Positions 37,666 through 46,389 of a DNA stretch of 64,000 bases are shown here, piece by piece. The notes beneath the pieces are model-generated. The model made no database searches, was not told where the DNA came from, and saw only the letters and a list, made by a program, of their open reading frames with translations. How positions within the stretch are numbered: position 1 is the first letter of the stretch; each line of letters begins with the position of its first letter. Location of the stretch: contig NZ_CP108101.1 of the NCBI RefSeq assembly GCF_036195325.1, positions 3,658,001-3,722,000 of the forward strand. Reading direction: 5' to 3'. Both the position numbers and the translations under genes were made by a program. This DNA comes from Streptomyces sp. NBC_00234 (GTDB taxonomy: Bacteria; Actinomycetota; Actinomycetes; Streptomycetales; Streptomycetaceae).

Positions 37666-38799
37666 TCACGACTCTGCCTTACGGTGCACCCTCGCGATCC
37701 AGTCCGCCGGTTTGGCGATCTCCGCCTTGGTCGGGAGGGTGTTGGGCGAGGTCCAGACCCGGTTGAAGCCGTCCATACCGACCTCGCCGACCACGGCGCT
37801 GACGAACCGCTCGCCGTCGCGGTACTGGCGGAGCTTGGCGTCGAGCCCCAGGAGCTTGCGCAGGGCCAGGTCGAGGCGGCCCGCGCCACGCGCCCTGCGC
37901 TGCTGGAACTTCTCCCGGATCTCGCCCACGGAGCCGACGACCTCCGGTCCCACGCCGTCCATCACGAAGTCCGCGTGCCCTTCGAGCAGGGACATCACCG
38001 CGGTGAGGCGGCCGAGGATCTCGCGTTGGGCGGGTGTCTGGACGATCTCGACGAGGCTGCGCTCGTCCTCGCCCTGCTCGCCCTCGGGGCGGCCCGCCCC
38101 GGACAGCGACTGGGCGGCCTCGCGCAGGCGCTCCAGGACGGTCATCGGGTCGACGTCCGTCTCGTCGAGGAACGACTGGATCTCACCCTTCAGATGGTCG
38201 CGGAGCCAGGGCACGCCGGTGAACTGGGTGCGGTGCGTCTCCTCGTGCAGAGCCACCCACAGCCTGAAGTCGTGCGGGTCGACCTCGAGTTCGCGCTCGA
38301 CGTGCACGATGTTGGGGGCGACGAGCAGCAGTCGGCCACCGCCGTTCGCGGAGGCGGGGAGTTCACGGGTGGCGGGAGCGAAGGTCTCGTACTGCCCCAG
38401 CACCCGGGAGGCCAGGAACGACAGCAGCATGCCCAGCTCCACGCCGGTCACCTTGCCGCCGACCGCGCCGAGCAAGGCGCCTCCGGTGCCACCGGGGCGC
38501 CGGTCCTGCATCTTCTCCAGCAGGGGGCGGAGCAGTTCGCGGAAGCCCGCGACGTTGGCCCTGATCCAGCCGGCCCGGTCGACGACCAGAACCGGGGTGT
38601 CCTCCGGTTCGTGCCCCTCGGGAATCATCCGGGTGAAGGAACGGACGTGCTCCTCCGAAGCCTTGGCATGCCGGCGCAGCTCCGCGACGACGGCGCGGGC
38701 CTCCTCGCGGCTGATGTCGGGCCCCGGCCGTACGAGTCGGGTCGCGGTCGCCACCGCGAGATTCCAGTCGACCATCTCGGCACCACCGATGCTCGTCAT
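37666..38799 (-). CDS. Zinc-dependent metalloprotease family protein (DUF2342)
   Basis: This 377-residue protein is of the DUF2342 family, often labelled a coenzyme F420 biosynthesis-associated or zinc metalloprotease protein. The zinc motif is seen in FRLWVALHEETHRTQFTG (HExxH), with a further acidic/His region in LTAVMSLLEGHADFVMDGVG. The fold is mostly helical with no signal peptide. The family name rests on neighbourhood and structure studies and its substrate is unknown. It lies between dacB and tilS on the same strand. Confidence 0.85.
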   Translation of the reverse strand: MTSIGGAEMVDWNLAVATATRLVRPGPDISREEARAVVAELRRHAKASEEHVRSFTRMIPEGHEPEDTPVLVVDRAGWIRANVAGFRELLRPLLEKMQDRRPGGTGGALLGAVGGKVTGVELGMLLSFLASRVLGQYETFAPATRELPASANGGGRLLLVAPNIVHVERELEVDPHDFRLWVALHEETHRTQFTGVPWLRDHLKGEIQSFLDETDVDPMTVLERLREAAQSLSGAGRPEGEQGEDERSLVEIVQTPAQREILGRLTAVMSLLEGHADFVMDGVGPEVVGSVGEIREKFQQRRARGAGRLDLALRKLLGLDAKLRQYRDGERFVSAVVGEVGMDGFNRVWTSPNTLPTKAEIAKPADWIARVHRKAES

Positions 38800-38848
38800 G
38801 CGTCAACCGTACGTGAGGGGGTCGCCCCGTGGAGGGGTGTTGGACCGC

Positions 38849-40333
38849 TCATCGCGGGCCGTCGACGAGAGCGGTGGCCAGGGTGTCGAGCGAGGACTGG
38901 GCCTCGGACGGAGATGTCGTGCCGGTGGCGAGGAAGGCGAACGCAAGGAGGCGGCCCCGCGTGTCGACGACGGTTCCGGCGAGGGTGTTCACTCCGGTGA
39001 GGGTGCCGGTCTTGGCCCGGATCAGGCCGGTGCCGTGGGACGTCCCGGTGTAGCGGCCCTTGAGGGTGCCGCTGAATCCGGCGACCGGGAGGCCGGTGAG
39101 GACGGGGCGGAGTTCCGGGTGTCCGGGGTCGGCGGCGCGGGCCAGGAGGCCGGCGAGCAGGGCCGCGGTCACCCGGTCGTTCCGGTCGAGGCCGCTTCCG
39201 TCGGCAAGGTTCGCGCCGTCCACCGGCAGACCCAGCTTCTTCAGCTGTGCGGTGACGGCCCGTCGGCCGCCCGCGAAGTCGGGCCGTTCGCCCGTCGCCA
39301 GCGCCGTCTCGCGGACGAGGGCCTCGGCGATGTCGTTGTCGCTGTTGGTCAGGGCCCGTTCGACGAGCTGGGACATCGGCTTCGAGCGGTGGGTCGCGAC
39401 CGTACGGGACTTGGCGGGGGCCCGGTGGCGGGCGGGCGCGGCCTCGGTGGCGATCCCGGCCTCGTCGAGCAGCCCGGCGAAGACGCGCGCGGCGTCCCCG
39501 GCCGGGTCGGCGGTGCGCGGGGCGGGCCCGTGGGTGCTGCCGTCCAGCCGGCCTTCGTCGATCATGAGGGCGCTGACGGGGGCGACGTTCTCGTTGGGGC
39601 CGATGGGGTGGAGCGGGGGGCCGGTGTAGCGGGAGGTGTCGTAGGTGAGCTCGACGGTGCTGATCTCCTGCTCCCGCAGGGCGTCCGCCGCGTCGTCGGC
39701 GAGGCGGCGGAGGGCGGCCTTGTCGAGGGTGGGATCGCCTCCGCCGACGAGCGTGAGCGTCCGCGAGTCCGCCGACGCCCGGACCGTCGTGGCGATGCGG
39801 TGGTCCGGGCCGAGGGCGCGGAGTGCGGCGACCGTGGTGGCGATCTTCACCGTGGACGCGGGGGTCATCGGGGTCCTGGTGCCCTGCCCGTACAACTGCT
39901 TCCCGGTGGCCGTGTCGATGACGGCGCCGGTGGGGCGGGTGCCGAGGGCGGGGCCGTTCAGCAGGGGGCCGAGGGCGGCGGCGAGATCGGCGGCGTCCTT
40001 CGGCGCCGTCCGGACGACGGGGCCGCCCAGTGCGCCGAGCACGGCCGGGGCGCTGGGCGCGGGCCGCGGCGCCGCGGGCGCCGGACGCTCGTGATGTGCG
40101 CCACCTGTACGTTCCCGGGCGACCACCCGGTCCCGCTCGGCCTTACGCTGACCGGAGTCCCAGGGACCGGCGGCGATGACGGCGCCGGTGGCGACGACCA
40201 GGCCGAGCACCGCGGAGCCTGCGACGAGCTGCCGGCTCTTCGACCCGTACAGCCGCTTACGGTTCTCCGGGTCTTTCAGCCTGTCCCACATGTTCAACGG
40301 ACGGATCGACGGTTCTTCCACCGGCTCGGCCAC
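38849..40333 (-). CDS. dacB: D-alanyl-D-alanine carboxypeptidase/endopeptidase (PBP4 type)
   Basis: This 494-residue penicillin-binding protein trims or opens peptidoglycan cross-links. The chosen start is the GTG at 40333, after AAAGGGGC; ATGs at 40378 and 40363 lack ribosome sites. The N-terminal cytoplasmic segment is about 35 residues, with a membrane anchor at about 37-56. Catalytic motifs: ASTVK (Ser160, Lys163), SDN in [14 protein letters not shown], and KTG in [10 protein letters not shown]. The 40 residues after the helix are Pro/Ala-rich linker. It is divergent from ppa. Confidence 0.92.
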   Translation of the reverse strand: MAEPVEEPSIRPLNMWDRLKDPENRKRLYGSKSRQLVAGSAVLGLVVATGAVIAAGPWDSGQRKAERDRVVARERTGGAHHERPAPAAPRPAPSAPAVLGALGGPVVRTAPKDAADLAAALGPLLNGPALGTRPTGAVIDTATGKQLYGQGTRTPMTPASTVKIATTVAALRALGPDHRIATTVRASADSRTLTLVGGGDPTLDKAALRRLADDAADALREQEISTVELTYDTSRYTGPPLHPIGPNENVAPVSALMIDEGRLDGSTHGPAPRTADPAGDAARVFAGLLDEAGIATEAAPARHRAPAKSRTVATHRSKPMSQLVERALTNSDNDIAEALVRETALATGERPDFAGGRRAVTAQLKKLGLPVDGANLADGSGLDRNDRVTAALLAGLLARAADPGHPELRPVLTGLPVAGFSGTLKGRYTGTSHGTGLIRAKTGTLTGVNTLAGTVVDTRGRLLAFAFLATGTTSPSEAQSSLDTLATALVDGPR

Positions 40334-40419
40334 CGTTGACCAGCCCCTTTCGCGAGCACCCATCTGCGTGGGGGACACTTAATCACCAGTCGTATGTGTT
40401 GATCATGGAGGAGCCACCC

Positions 40420-40914
40420 GTGGAGTTCGACGTCGTTATCGAGATCCCTAAGGGTTCGCGGAACAAGTACGAGGTGGACCACGAGACCGGCCGGATCCGC
40501 CTGGACCGTCGACTCTTCACCTCGACCAGCTACCCGGCCGACTACGGCTTCGTCGAGAACACCCTCGGCGAGGACGGCGACCCGCTGGACGCGCTGGTCA
40601 TCCTGGAGGAGCCGACCTTCCCCGGTTGCCTCATCAAGTGCCGCGCCATCGGCATGTTCCGGATGACGGACGAGGCCGGCGGCGACGACAAGCTGCTGTG
40701 CGTCCCGGCCTCCGACCCCCGGGTGGAGCACCTGCGCGACATCCACCACGTGTCGGAGTTCGACCGCCTGGAGATCCAGCACTTCTTCGAGGTCTACAAG
40801 GACCTGGAGCCCGGCAAGTCCGTCGAGGGCGCCGACTGGGTCGGCCGTACCGAGGCGGAGGCCGAGATCGAGGCGTCCTACAAGCGCCTTGAGGCGCAGG
40901 GCGGCGCGCACTGA
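40420..40914 (+). CDS. ppa: Inorganic pyrophosphatase
   Basis: This 164-residue soluble family I enzyme hydrolyses pyrophosphate, pulling biosynthetic reactions forward. The GTG at 40420 follows GGAGGAG (40407-40413) at 6 bases; an earlier ATG at 40336 would add 28 unlikely residues. Signatures: [44 protein letters not shown] (the DxDPxD metal site) and [20 protein letters not shown]. It is followed by a strong terminator. Confidence 0.97.
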   Translation: MEFDVVIEIPKGSRNKYEVDHETGRIRLDRRLFTSTSYPADYGFVENTLGEDGDPLDALVILEEPTFPGCLIKCRAIGMFRMTDEAGGDDKLLCVPASDPRVEHLRDIHHVSEFDRLEIQHFFEVYKDLEPGKSVEGADWVGRTEAEAEIEASYKRLEAQGGAH

Positions 40915-40964
40915 CGTAACACTTCCGCTTCCGCTCGGACCGGTTGGTCCGACGCGAGCCGGGG

Positions 40965-41000
40965 AACGGGCGGCACACCTTCGCTGGTGTGCCGCCCGTT
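40965..41000. terminator. Hairpin terminator after ppa
   Basis: A perfect 15-bp stem, AACGGGCGGCACACC at 40965-40979 and its complement at 40986-41000, encloses a 6-base loop. It lies 50 bases after the ppa stop and before the ThrE start. Confidence 0.88.
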
Positions 41001-41090
41001 TCGCGTCCCGGGCCATGTCCGTGCCCATACTGGGCACGAGACAGAGCCCTGGGCGCAGCCGAGGAAGCAGCCGATGAGGAGCGAGGTCGA

Positions 41091-42785
41091 GTGGTGGCGG
41101 AACAGGGCGGTCCGGAGGACCAGAAGCCCCAGTCCGACGAGGCACGCAGCGCCTTCGTGCCACCCGCGGGCGTGGACCAGCCCGCCGCGCCCGTCGAGGA
41201 CGACCATCCGACCTCGGAGTTCGCTCTTCCGGCCGGTCTGCACACCGAGCCCTCGGGGGCTCCTGGCGCGGGCTCCGGAGCAGGTTCCGGTTCGGACACG
41301 CTGACGTCCGCCTTCGTACCGCCGCGCGCCTACAGCTCCCAGCACGCACCGCCCGCCTTCACCCCGGCGCACGGCAGCCCGATGATCCGGCTGACCAAGG
41401 AAGCGCCCTGGCAGGACCGGATGCGCACCATGCTGCGGATGCCGGTGACCGAGCGGCCGGCGCCCGAGAGCATCCAGAAGACCGACGACACCGGCCCGGC
41501 CGTACCCCGTGTGCTCGACCTGACGCTGCGTATCGGGGAGCTGCTGCTCGCGGGCGGCGAGGGCGCCGAGGACGTCGAGGCGGCCATGTTCGCGGTGACG
41601 CGTTCGTACGGCCTCGACCGGTGCGAACCGACCGTCACCTTCACGCTGCTGTCCATCTCGCACCAGCCGTCGCTCGTCGACGACCCGGTGACGGCGAGCC
41701 GGACCGTACGCCGTCGCGGCACGGACTACACCCGCCTGGCGGCCGTGTTCCGGCTGGTCGACGACATCACGACCGAGGACGTCGAGGTCTCGCTGGAGGA
41801 CGCGTACGGGCGTCTCGCCGAGATCCGCCGTAACCGGCATCCGTACCCCGGCTGGGTGCTCACGGCCGCCGCCGGTCTGCTGGCGGGTTCGGCCTCGGTG
41901 CTGGTCGGCGGTGGCGTGCTGGTCTTCGTGGTGGCGGCGGCCGGCGCCATGCTCGGCGACCGGCTGGCCTGGCTCTGCGCGGGGCGCGGGCTGCCGGAGT
42001 TCTACCAGTTCCTGGTGGCCGCGATGCCGCCCGCGGCCATGGGCGTCCTGCTGACGCTGACGCACTCCACGGACATCCGCCCGTCCGCGGTGATCACCGG
42101 TGGGCTGTTCGCGCTGCTGCCGGGGCGGGCCCTGGTGGCCGGTGTGCAGGACGGCCTGACCGGCTACTACATCACCGCCGCCGCCCGGCTCCTGGAAGTC
42201 ATGTACTTCTTCATCGGCATCGTGACAGGAGTGCTGCTGATCCTCTATCTGGGGGTGCAGCTGGGGGTCGGACTGAACCCGGAGGCGCGCTTCGTGGCCG
42301 TCGACCGGCCGGTGCTCCAGATCCTGGCGTCGATGGCGCTGAGCCTGTGCTTCGCGCTGCTGCTCCAGCAGGAGCGCTGGACCGTCCTCATGGTCACCCT
42401 CAACGGGGGCGTGGCCTGGATCATCTACGGGGCCATGGCCCGCACGGGCGACATCTCACCGGTCGCGGCGACGGCGGTGGCGGCCGGGCTCGTGGGGCTC
42501 TTCGGCCAGCTGTTCTCGCGCTACCGGTACACCTCGTCGCTGCCGTTCATCACGGCGGCGATCGGACCGCTGCTGCCCGGTTCCGCGACGTACTTCGGGC
42601 TGCTGGGCGTGGCCCAGGGGGAGCTGGACGCGGGGCTCGCCTCCCTGTCCACCGCGGTCGCGACGGCGCTGGCCATCGCGATCGGGGTGAACCTGGGAAG
42701 CGAGATCTCGCGGCTGTTCATGCGAGTGCCAGGGGCCGTCGGCGGGGCGAACCGCCGTGCGGCCAAGCGGACCCGCGGCTTCTGA
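41091..42785 (+). CDS. Threonine/serine exporter family protein (ThrE type)
   Basis: This 564-residue membrane protein starts at a GTG at 41091 (or 41094) after GAGGAG. The first 145 residues are polar and disordered (the Ala/Pro/Glu-rich stretch). Then comes the ThrE soluble signature PRVLDLTLRIGELLLAGGEG AEDVEAAMFAVTRSYGL, and about ten helices, including GGGVLVFVVAAAGAMLGDRL and TGGLFALLPGRALVAGVQDG. The family exports threonine and serine by proton exchange; the actual substrate is not tested. It converges with dedA. Confidence 0.9.
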   Translation: MVAEQGGPEDQKPQSDEARSAFVPPAGVDQPAAPVEDDHPTSEFALPAGLHTEPSGAPGAGSGAGSGSDTLTSAFVPPRAYSSQHAPPAFTPAHGSPMIRLTKEAPWQDRMRTMLRMPVTERPAPESIQKTDDTGPAVPRVLDLTLRIGELLLAGGEGAEDVEAAMFAVTRSYGLDRCEPTVTFTLLSISHQPSLVDDPVTASRTVRRRGTDYTRLAAVFRLVDDITTEDVEVSLEDAYGRLAEIRRNRHPYPGWVLTAAAGLLAGSASVLVGGGVLVFVVAAAGAMLGDRLAWLCAGRGLPEFYQFLVAAMPPAAMGVLLTLTHSTDIRPSAVITGGLFALLPGRALVAGVQDGLTGYYITAAARLLEVMYFFIGIVTGVLLILYLGVQLGVGLNPEARFVAVDRPVLQILASMALSLCFALLLQQERWTVLMVTLNGGVAWIIYGAMARTGDISPVAATAVAAGLVGLFGQLFSRYRYTSSLPFITAAIGPLLPGSATYFGLLGVAQGELDAGLASLSTAVATALAIAIGVNLGSEISRLFMRVPGAVGGANRRAAKRTRGF

Positions 42786-42802
42786 GCCGGCGGGCCGCCG
42801 GG

Positions 42803-43513
42803 TCAGCGCTTGGCGTGCCGGCCGCGCTGGCCGGAGGAGGGGCTCCCGCCGGCGGCCGGACCGTCGCCGTCCTGGCCGCGCGCGGCTTCCTTCTTCGACT
42901 TGCTGCGGGCGCGCAGGAACTCGATGGCGATGGGCAGCACCGAGACGAGGACGATCAGGATGAGGATCAGTTCGATGTGCGCGTGCACGAAGTCGATCTT
43001 GCCGAGCATGGCTCCGAGCACGGTGACACCGACGCCCCAGAGTATCCCGCCGATGATGTTGAACGTGATGAACGACCGGTAGTTCATCCGGCTCACACCG
43101 GCGATGATCGGCGTGAACGTACGCACCACGGGAACGAAGCGGGCCAGCACCAGGGACTTCGGGCCGTACTTCTCGAAGAACTCGTGGGCCTTCTCGACGT
43201 TCTCCTGCTTGAAGAGGCGGGAGTCCGGCCGGGTGAAGAGGGCCGGGCCCACCTTCCGGCCGAAGAGGTAGCCCACCTGGTCGCCGATGATCGCGGCCAG
43301 CGCGACCAGGGTGCAGACGAGCCACAGCGGGGTCGTCAGCTTCCCCGTCGTCACGAGCAGCCCCGTGGTGAACAGCAGGGAGTCGCCCGGCAGGAAGAAG
43401 CCGATCAGCAGTCCGGACTCGGCGAAGACGATGGCGAGGACGCCGATCAGGCCGAACTGGTTGATCAGATAGTCCGGGTCCAGCCAGCTCGGGCCGAGCG
43501 CAAGCGTATTCAA
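42803..43513 (-). CDS. DedA family membrane protein
   Basis: The 236-residue protein most likely starts at a TTG at 43513 (LNTLALGPSWLDPDYLINQF), since the family sequence begins there and a GGAG lies upstream; the open frame runs much further but without a DedA match. Features: VFAESGLLIGFFLPGDSLLF, KYGPKSLVLARFVPVVRTFT PIIAG and RMNYRSFITFNIIGGILWGV. DedA proteins act in membrane lipid (undecaprenyl phosphate) transport or homeostasis. The C-terminus is a basic, low-complexity tail. Confidence 0.88.
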   Translation of the reverse strand: MNTLALGPSWLDPDYLINQFGLIGVLAIVFAESGLLIGFFLPGDSLLFTTGLLVTTGKLTTPLWLVCTLVALAAIIGDQVGYLFGRKVGPALFTRPDSRLFKQENVEKAHEFFEKYGPKSLVLARFVPVVRTFTPIIAGVSRMNYRSFITFNIIGGILWGVGVTVLGAMLGKIDFVHAHIELILILIVLVSVLPIAIEFLRARSKSKKEAARGQDGDGPAAGGSPSSGQRGRHAKR

Positions 43514-43660
43514 GGGTCCGGGCTCCAGGATCGATCGATGGCGGCTGCGTGGCCGCCCCAAGCTATCAACGCTGCGGGACGCCTCCGGGTTCCAACGGCG
43601 TAGGCGGACATGCGCAGGGAGCGAACCGGGGCAAAGCTGTCCCCAGGAGGTGCCACAACC

Positions 43661-44026
43661 ATGGGCATTGAGGACTACGGCGGCGGACAGACGGCTCAGG
43701 CCGATGTGCTCATCGTCACCACGAACGACGTTCCCGGCCACCAGGTGACCCAGGTGATCGGAGAGGTATTCGGTCTCACCGTGCGCTCGCGGCATCTGGG
43801 CAGCCAGATCGGCGCCGGACTGAAGTCGATGATCGGCGGCGAGCTGAAGGGGCTGACCAAGACCCTGGTCGAGACCCGCAACCAGGCGATGGAGCGGCTC
43901 GTCGAGCAGGCCAGGTCGCGGGGCGCCAACGCGGTGCTGATGATGCGGTTCGACGTGAGCGAGGCCGCCGACGTGGGTACGGAGGTCTGCGCGTACGGGA
44001 CGGCGGCGGTGATCAGCAAGCTGTGA
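43661..44026 (+). CDS. YbjQ/UPF0145 family protein
   Basis: This 121-residue protein starts at the ATG at 43661 after AGGAGG. The family signature is QADVLIVTTNDVPGHQVTQV followed by GEVFGLTVRSRHLGSQIGAG and ANAVLMMRFDVSEAADVGTE. It forms pentamers in known structures; a heavy-metal-binding role was proposed but is unproven. It converges with tipA, with a terminator between. Confidence 0.88.
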   Translation: MGIEDYGGGQTAQADVLIVTTNDVPGHQVTQVIGEVFGLTVRSRHLGSQIGAGLKSMIGGELKGLTKTLVETRNQAMERLVEQARSRGANAVLMMRFDVSEAADVGTEVCAYGTAAVISKL

Positions 44027-44061
44027 CCGGTACGGGGGCGGGCGCCCCACCCCCGTACCGG
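44027..44061. terminator. Bidirectional terminator between YbjQ and tipA
   Basis: CCGGTACGGGGG at 44027-44038 pairs perfectly with 44050-44061 (12 bp, 11-base loop), between convergent genes. Confidence 0.85.
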
Positions 44062-44074
44062 CCTGCGGACACGG

Positions 44075-44833
44075 TTACGCCCGGCGCTCGGCGTTGGCGT
44101 CGATAGCGTCCCGCAGGTGCTCGGCCAGGCCCGGCCGCATCGACTCGTAGTAGGCGCGGAACTGCGGGTCCGAGACGTACATCTCGCCCAGCCCCCGGTG
44201 GATCGTGAGCGTGCACTCGTAGAACCATGTGGTGATGTGCTGCCGGTGGGCCTCGGCCAGATCCATCGCGCGTTCACCGGTGGCCGGCTCGCCCGCCTCC
44301 ATCAGGGCGTCGTAGCGCTCGCCCCACTCGGCGACCTCCGCCTGCATCCGCTTCCAGTCGTCCTTGGTGTAGCGGGCGACCCTGCGCTGCGACTCGGCGT
44401 AGGTCTCGGTGCCGCCCCAGCGGCGCTCGGACTCCTCCGCGTACGCCTCCGGGTCCTTGCCCCCGAAGACCTCGAACTTCTCCTCGGGTGTGAGGTTGAT
44501 GCCCATCTTCTTCGCCTCCATGGCTGTTTCGACGGCGGCGGCCATCTTCCGCAGTTCGGCGATCCGGCTGGACAGCAACTGGTGCTGGCGGCGCAGGTGT
44601 TCCTGCGGGTCCGCTTCCGGGTCGTCGAGCAGGACCGCGATGCCGTCGAGCGGAAAGCCGAGCTCGCGGTAGAAGAGGATCTGCTGCAGCCGGTCGAGGT
44701 CCCCATCGTCGTAACGGCGGTGACCGGCGTGGCTGCGCCCACTGGGCGACAGCAGGCCGATTCCGTCGTAGTGGTGCAGCGTGCGCACCGTGACTCCGGC
44801 GAATCCGGCGACCTGGCCCACGGAGTGGCTCAC
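44075..44833 (-). CDS. tipA: TipA-family MerR regulator, thiopeptide-site Cys214 replaced
   Basis: This 252-residue protein starts at GTG 44833 after GGAGCGGGGAGCC. Residues 1-75 are a MerR helix-turn-helix (VGQVAGFAGVTVRTLHHYDGIGLL). A long coiled coil (76-108) leads to the TipAS antibiotic-binding domain (110-252, MGINLTPEEKFEVFG). Streptomyces TipA activates its own gene when a thiopeptide such as thiostrepton binds and traps it covalently through a cysteine. Here Cys207 is present but position 214 is Gly (HRGLGEMYV instead of HTCLGEMYV from memory). An internal ATG at 44506 (Met110) has GGAGGC 7 bases before it, so the short TipAS form may be made. Confidence 0.9.
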   Translation of the reverse strand: MSHSVGQVAGFAGVTVRTLHHYDGIGLLSPSGRSHAGHRRYDDGDLDRLQQILFYRELGFPLDGIAVLLDDPEADPQEHLRRQHQLLSSRIAELRKMAAAVETAMEAKKMGINLTPEEKFEVFGGKDPEAYAEESERRWGGTETYAESQRRVARYTKDDWKRMQAEVAEWGERYDALMEAGEPATGERAMDLAEAHRQHITTWFYECTLTIHRGLGEMYVSDPQFRAYYESMRPGLAEHLRDAIDANAERRA

Positions 44834-44879
44834 GGCTCCCCGCTCCCTTCTGTTGCTCGGTACGCGTCCCAGCCTGGGT

Positions 44880-44901
44880 CCTGACGCCACGTGAGGTGCA
44901 A
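44880..44901 (-). promoter_or_regulatory. tipA-type promoter and operator
   Basis: On the minus strand, TTGCAC (44896-44901) is a -35-like hexamer followed by CCTCACGTGGCGTCAGG (44880-44896), a dyad CCTNACG-N3-CGTNAGG. MerR activators bind in the -35/-10 spacer, as here. The arrangement resembles the S. lividans tipA promoter I recall. The -10 is weak (CCCAGG region at 44873-44878), which suits an activator-dependent promoter. Confidence 0.6.
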
Positions 44902-44969
44902 GCCGGAAATCGCGCGCCCCTGTGAGCATTACAAGGCGTATGCGTCTTTTACGCCCTTATGGTGAGCCG

Positions 44970-46250
44970 ATGGCCCCTGAATCACCTTCCCCCGCGCCCC
45001 CCGCGCCCGCGCCGGCCCGTCGGCTGCTGGCGGCCCTCGTGCCCGCCCTCGCCGTGGGAGTGGCCTCCGCACTCGTACTCCTCGGCATCAGCCTGCTCGC
45101 GGACCAGCTCGAGGACGTGCTGTGGGACACCATCCCCGACGCGCTCGGCATCGGCGGGTTCTCTTCGCTGTGGATGATCGTCGTGCTCACCGTGACCGGC
45201 CTCGCGGTCGGCCTGGTCGTCCGCACCGTCCACGGGCACGCCGGTCCCGACCCGTCCACCACCGGCCTGGTGGACACCCCGATGGCGCCCGGCGTGATCC
45301 CCGGCCTGCTGGTGGTGACCGTACTGTCGCTGGCGGGCGGGGTGAGTCTCGGGCCCGAGAACCCGATCACGGCCACGAACATCGCGCTGGCCTTCTGGCT
45401 CGGCCGCCGTGTGCTGCCCGGGGTGCCCGGGGAGATGTGGCTCTTCCTCGCGGCGGCCGGCACCATCGGCGCCCTGTTCGGCACACCGGTGGCAGCGGCG
45501 CTGATCCTCTCCGAGGCCCTCGCCGAGCGCCCGGGGTCCGGGGCGCTCTGGGACCGACTCTTCGCCCCGCTCGCCTCGGGGGCCGCGGGTGCGCTCACCA
45601 TGACCCTGACGGCCCATCCGAGCTTCGACCTCTCGCTGCCCGCATTCACGAAGCCGAGCTGGGGCGACCTGGCCTCCTCGGTCGTCATCGCCTCCGTGGC
45701 GGCCCTGCTCGGACTGGCGGCCGTGTACGCGTTCCCGGTCGCCCACCGGCTGTTCCGGGCGCTGAAGCATCCGGTGCTCGCGATGACGCTGGGCGGACTG
45801 GCGCTCGGCCTCCTGGGTGCGCTGGGTGGCCATCTCACGCTCTTCAAGGGGCTCGAGCAGGTGAAGGAGCTCGCCGCCGACCCGGGCAAGTGGACGGCCG
45901 GGGAGTTCGCCGTCATGGCGGTGGTGAAGTTGGCGGCCCTGGTCATCGCGGCGACCTGCGGATTCCGGGGCGGGCGCATCTTCCCCGCCATCTTCGTCGG
46001 CGTCTCGCTCGGGCTCTGCACGCACGCCCTGGTCGATTCCGTACCGCCCGCGGTGGCCGTGTCCTGCGCGGTGCTGGGCATCCTGCTGGCCGTGACCCGT
46101 CAGGGCTGGCTGAGCCTGTTCACCGCCGCCGTCCTGGTCAGCGACGCGGCGGTACTGCCCCTGCTCTGCATCGCCTCGCTGCCGGCCTGGCTGCTGGTGA
46201 CCGGGCGGGCGCAGATGCAGCTGCACGAGGACGGCACGCCGCTGAAGTGA
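44970..46250 (+). CDS. ClC-type ion channel/transporter, divergent
   Basis: This 426-residue membrane protein has about ten helices. The ATG at 44970 is chosen with weak support; an ATG at 44940 is possible. The ClC gating region is VSLAGGVSLGPENPITATNI, which replaces the canonical GREGP yet keeps a Glu at that place. The GSGIP motif is not seen (PMAPGVIPGLL there). FLAAAGTIGALFGTPVAAAL and FRGGRIFPAIFVGVSLGLCT match ClC helices. The mechanism, channel or exchanger, is open. It is followed by glutamate decarboxylase. Confidence 0.85.
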   Translation: MAPESPSPAPPAPAPARRLLAALVPALAVGVASALVLLGISLLADQLEDVLWDTIPDALGIGGFSSLWMIVVLTVTGLAVGLVVRTVHGHAGPDPSTTGLVDTPMAPGVIPGLLVVTVLSLAGGVSLGPENPITATNIALAFWLGRRVLPGVPGEMWLFLAAAGTIGALFGTPVAAALILSEALAERPGSGALWDRLFAPLASGAAGALTMTLTAHPSFDLSLPAFTKPSWGDLASSVVIASVAALLGLAAVYAFPVAHRLFRALKHPVLAMTLGGLALGLLGALGGHLTLFKGLEQVKELAADPGKWTAGEFAVMAVVKLAALVIAATCGFRGGRIFPAIFVGVSLGLCTHALVDSVPPAVAVSCAVLGILLAVTRQGWLSLFTAAVLVSDAAVLPLLCIASLPAWLLVTGRAQMQLHEDGTPLK

Positions 46251-46389
46251 GGCGCCGGTCCGGCACACCCACCCGACGCGCCGATTGAGGCAATTATCCG
46301 TATCGTCGCATTCGTGCGGTCGCGTCCGGTCGGTATCCGGTCGGGCGGAGACCCCTCCGCCACCGCGAGCCGAGAAGGGCTGCCAGCCG

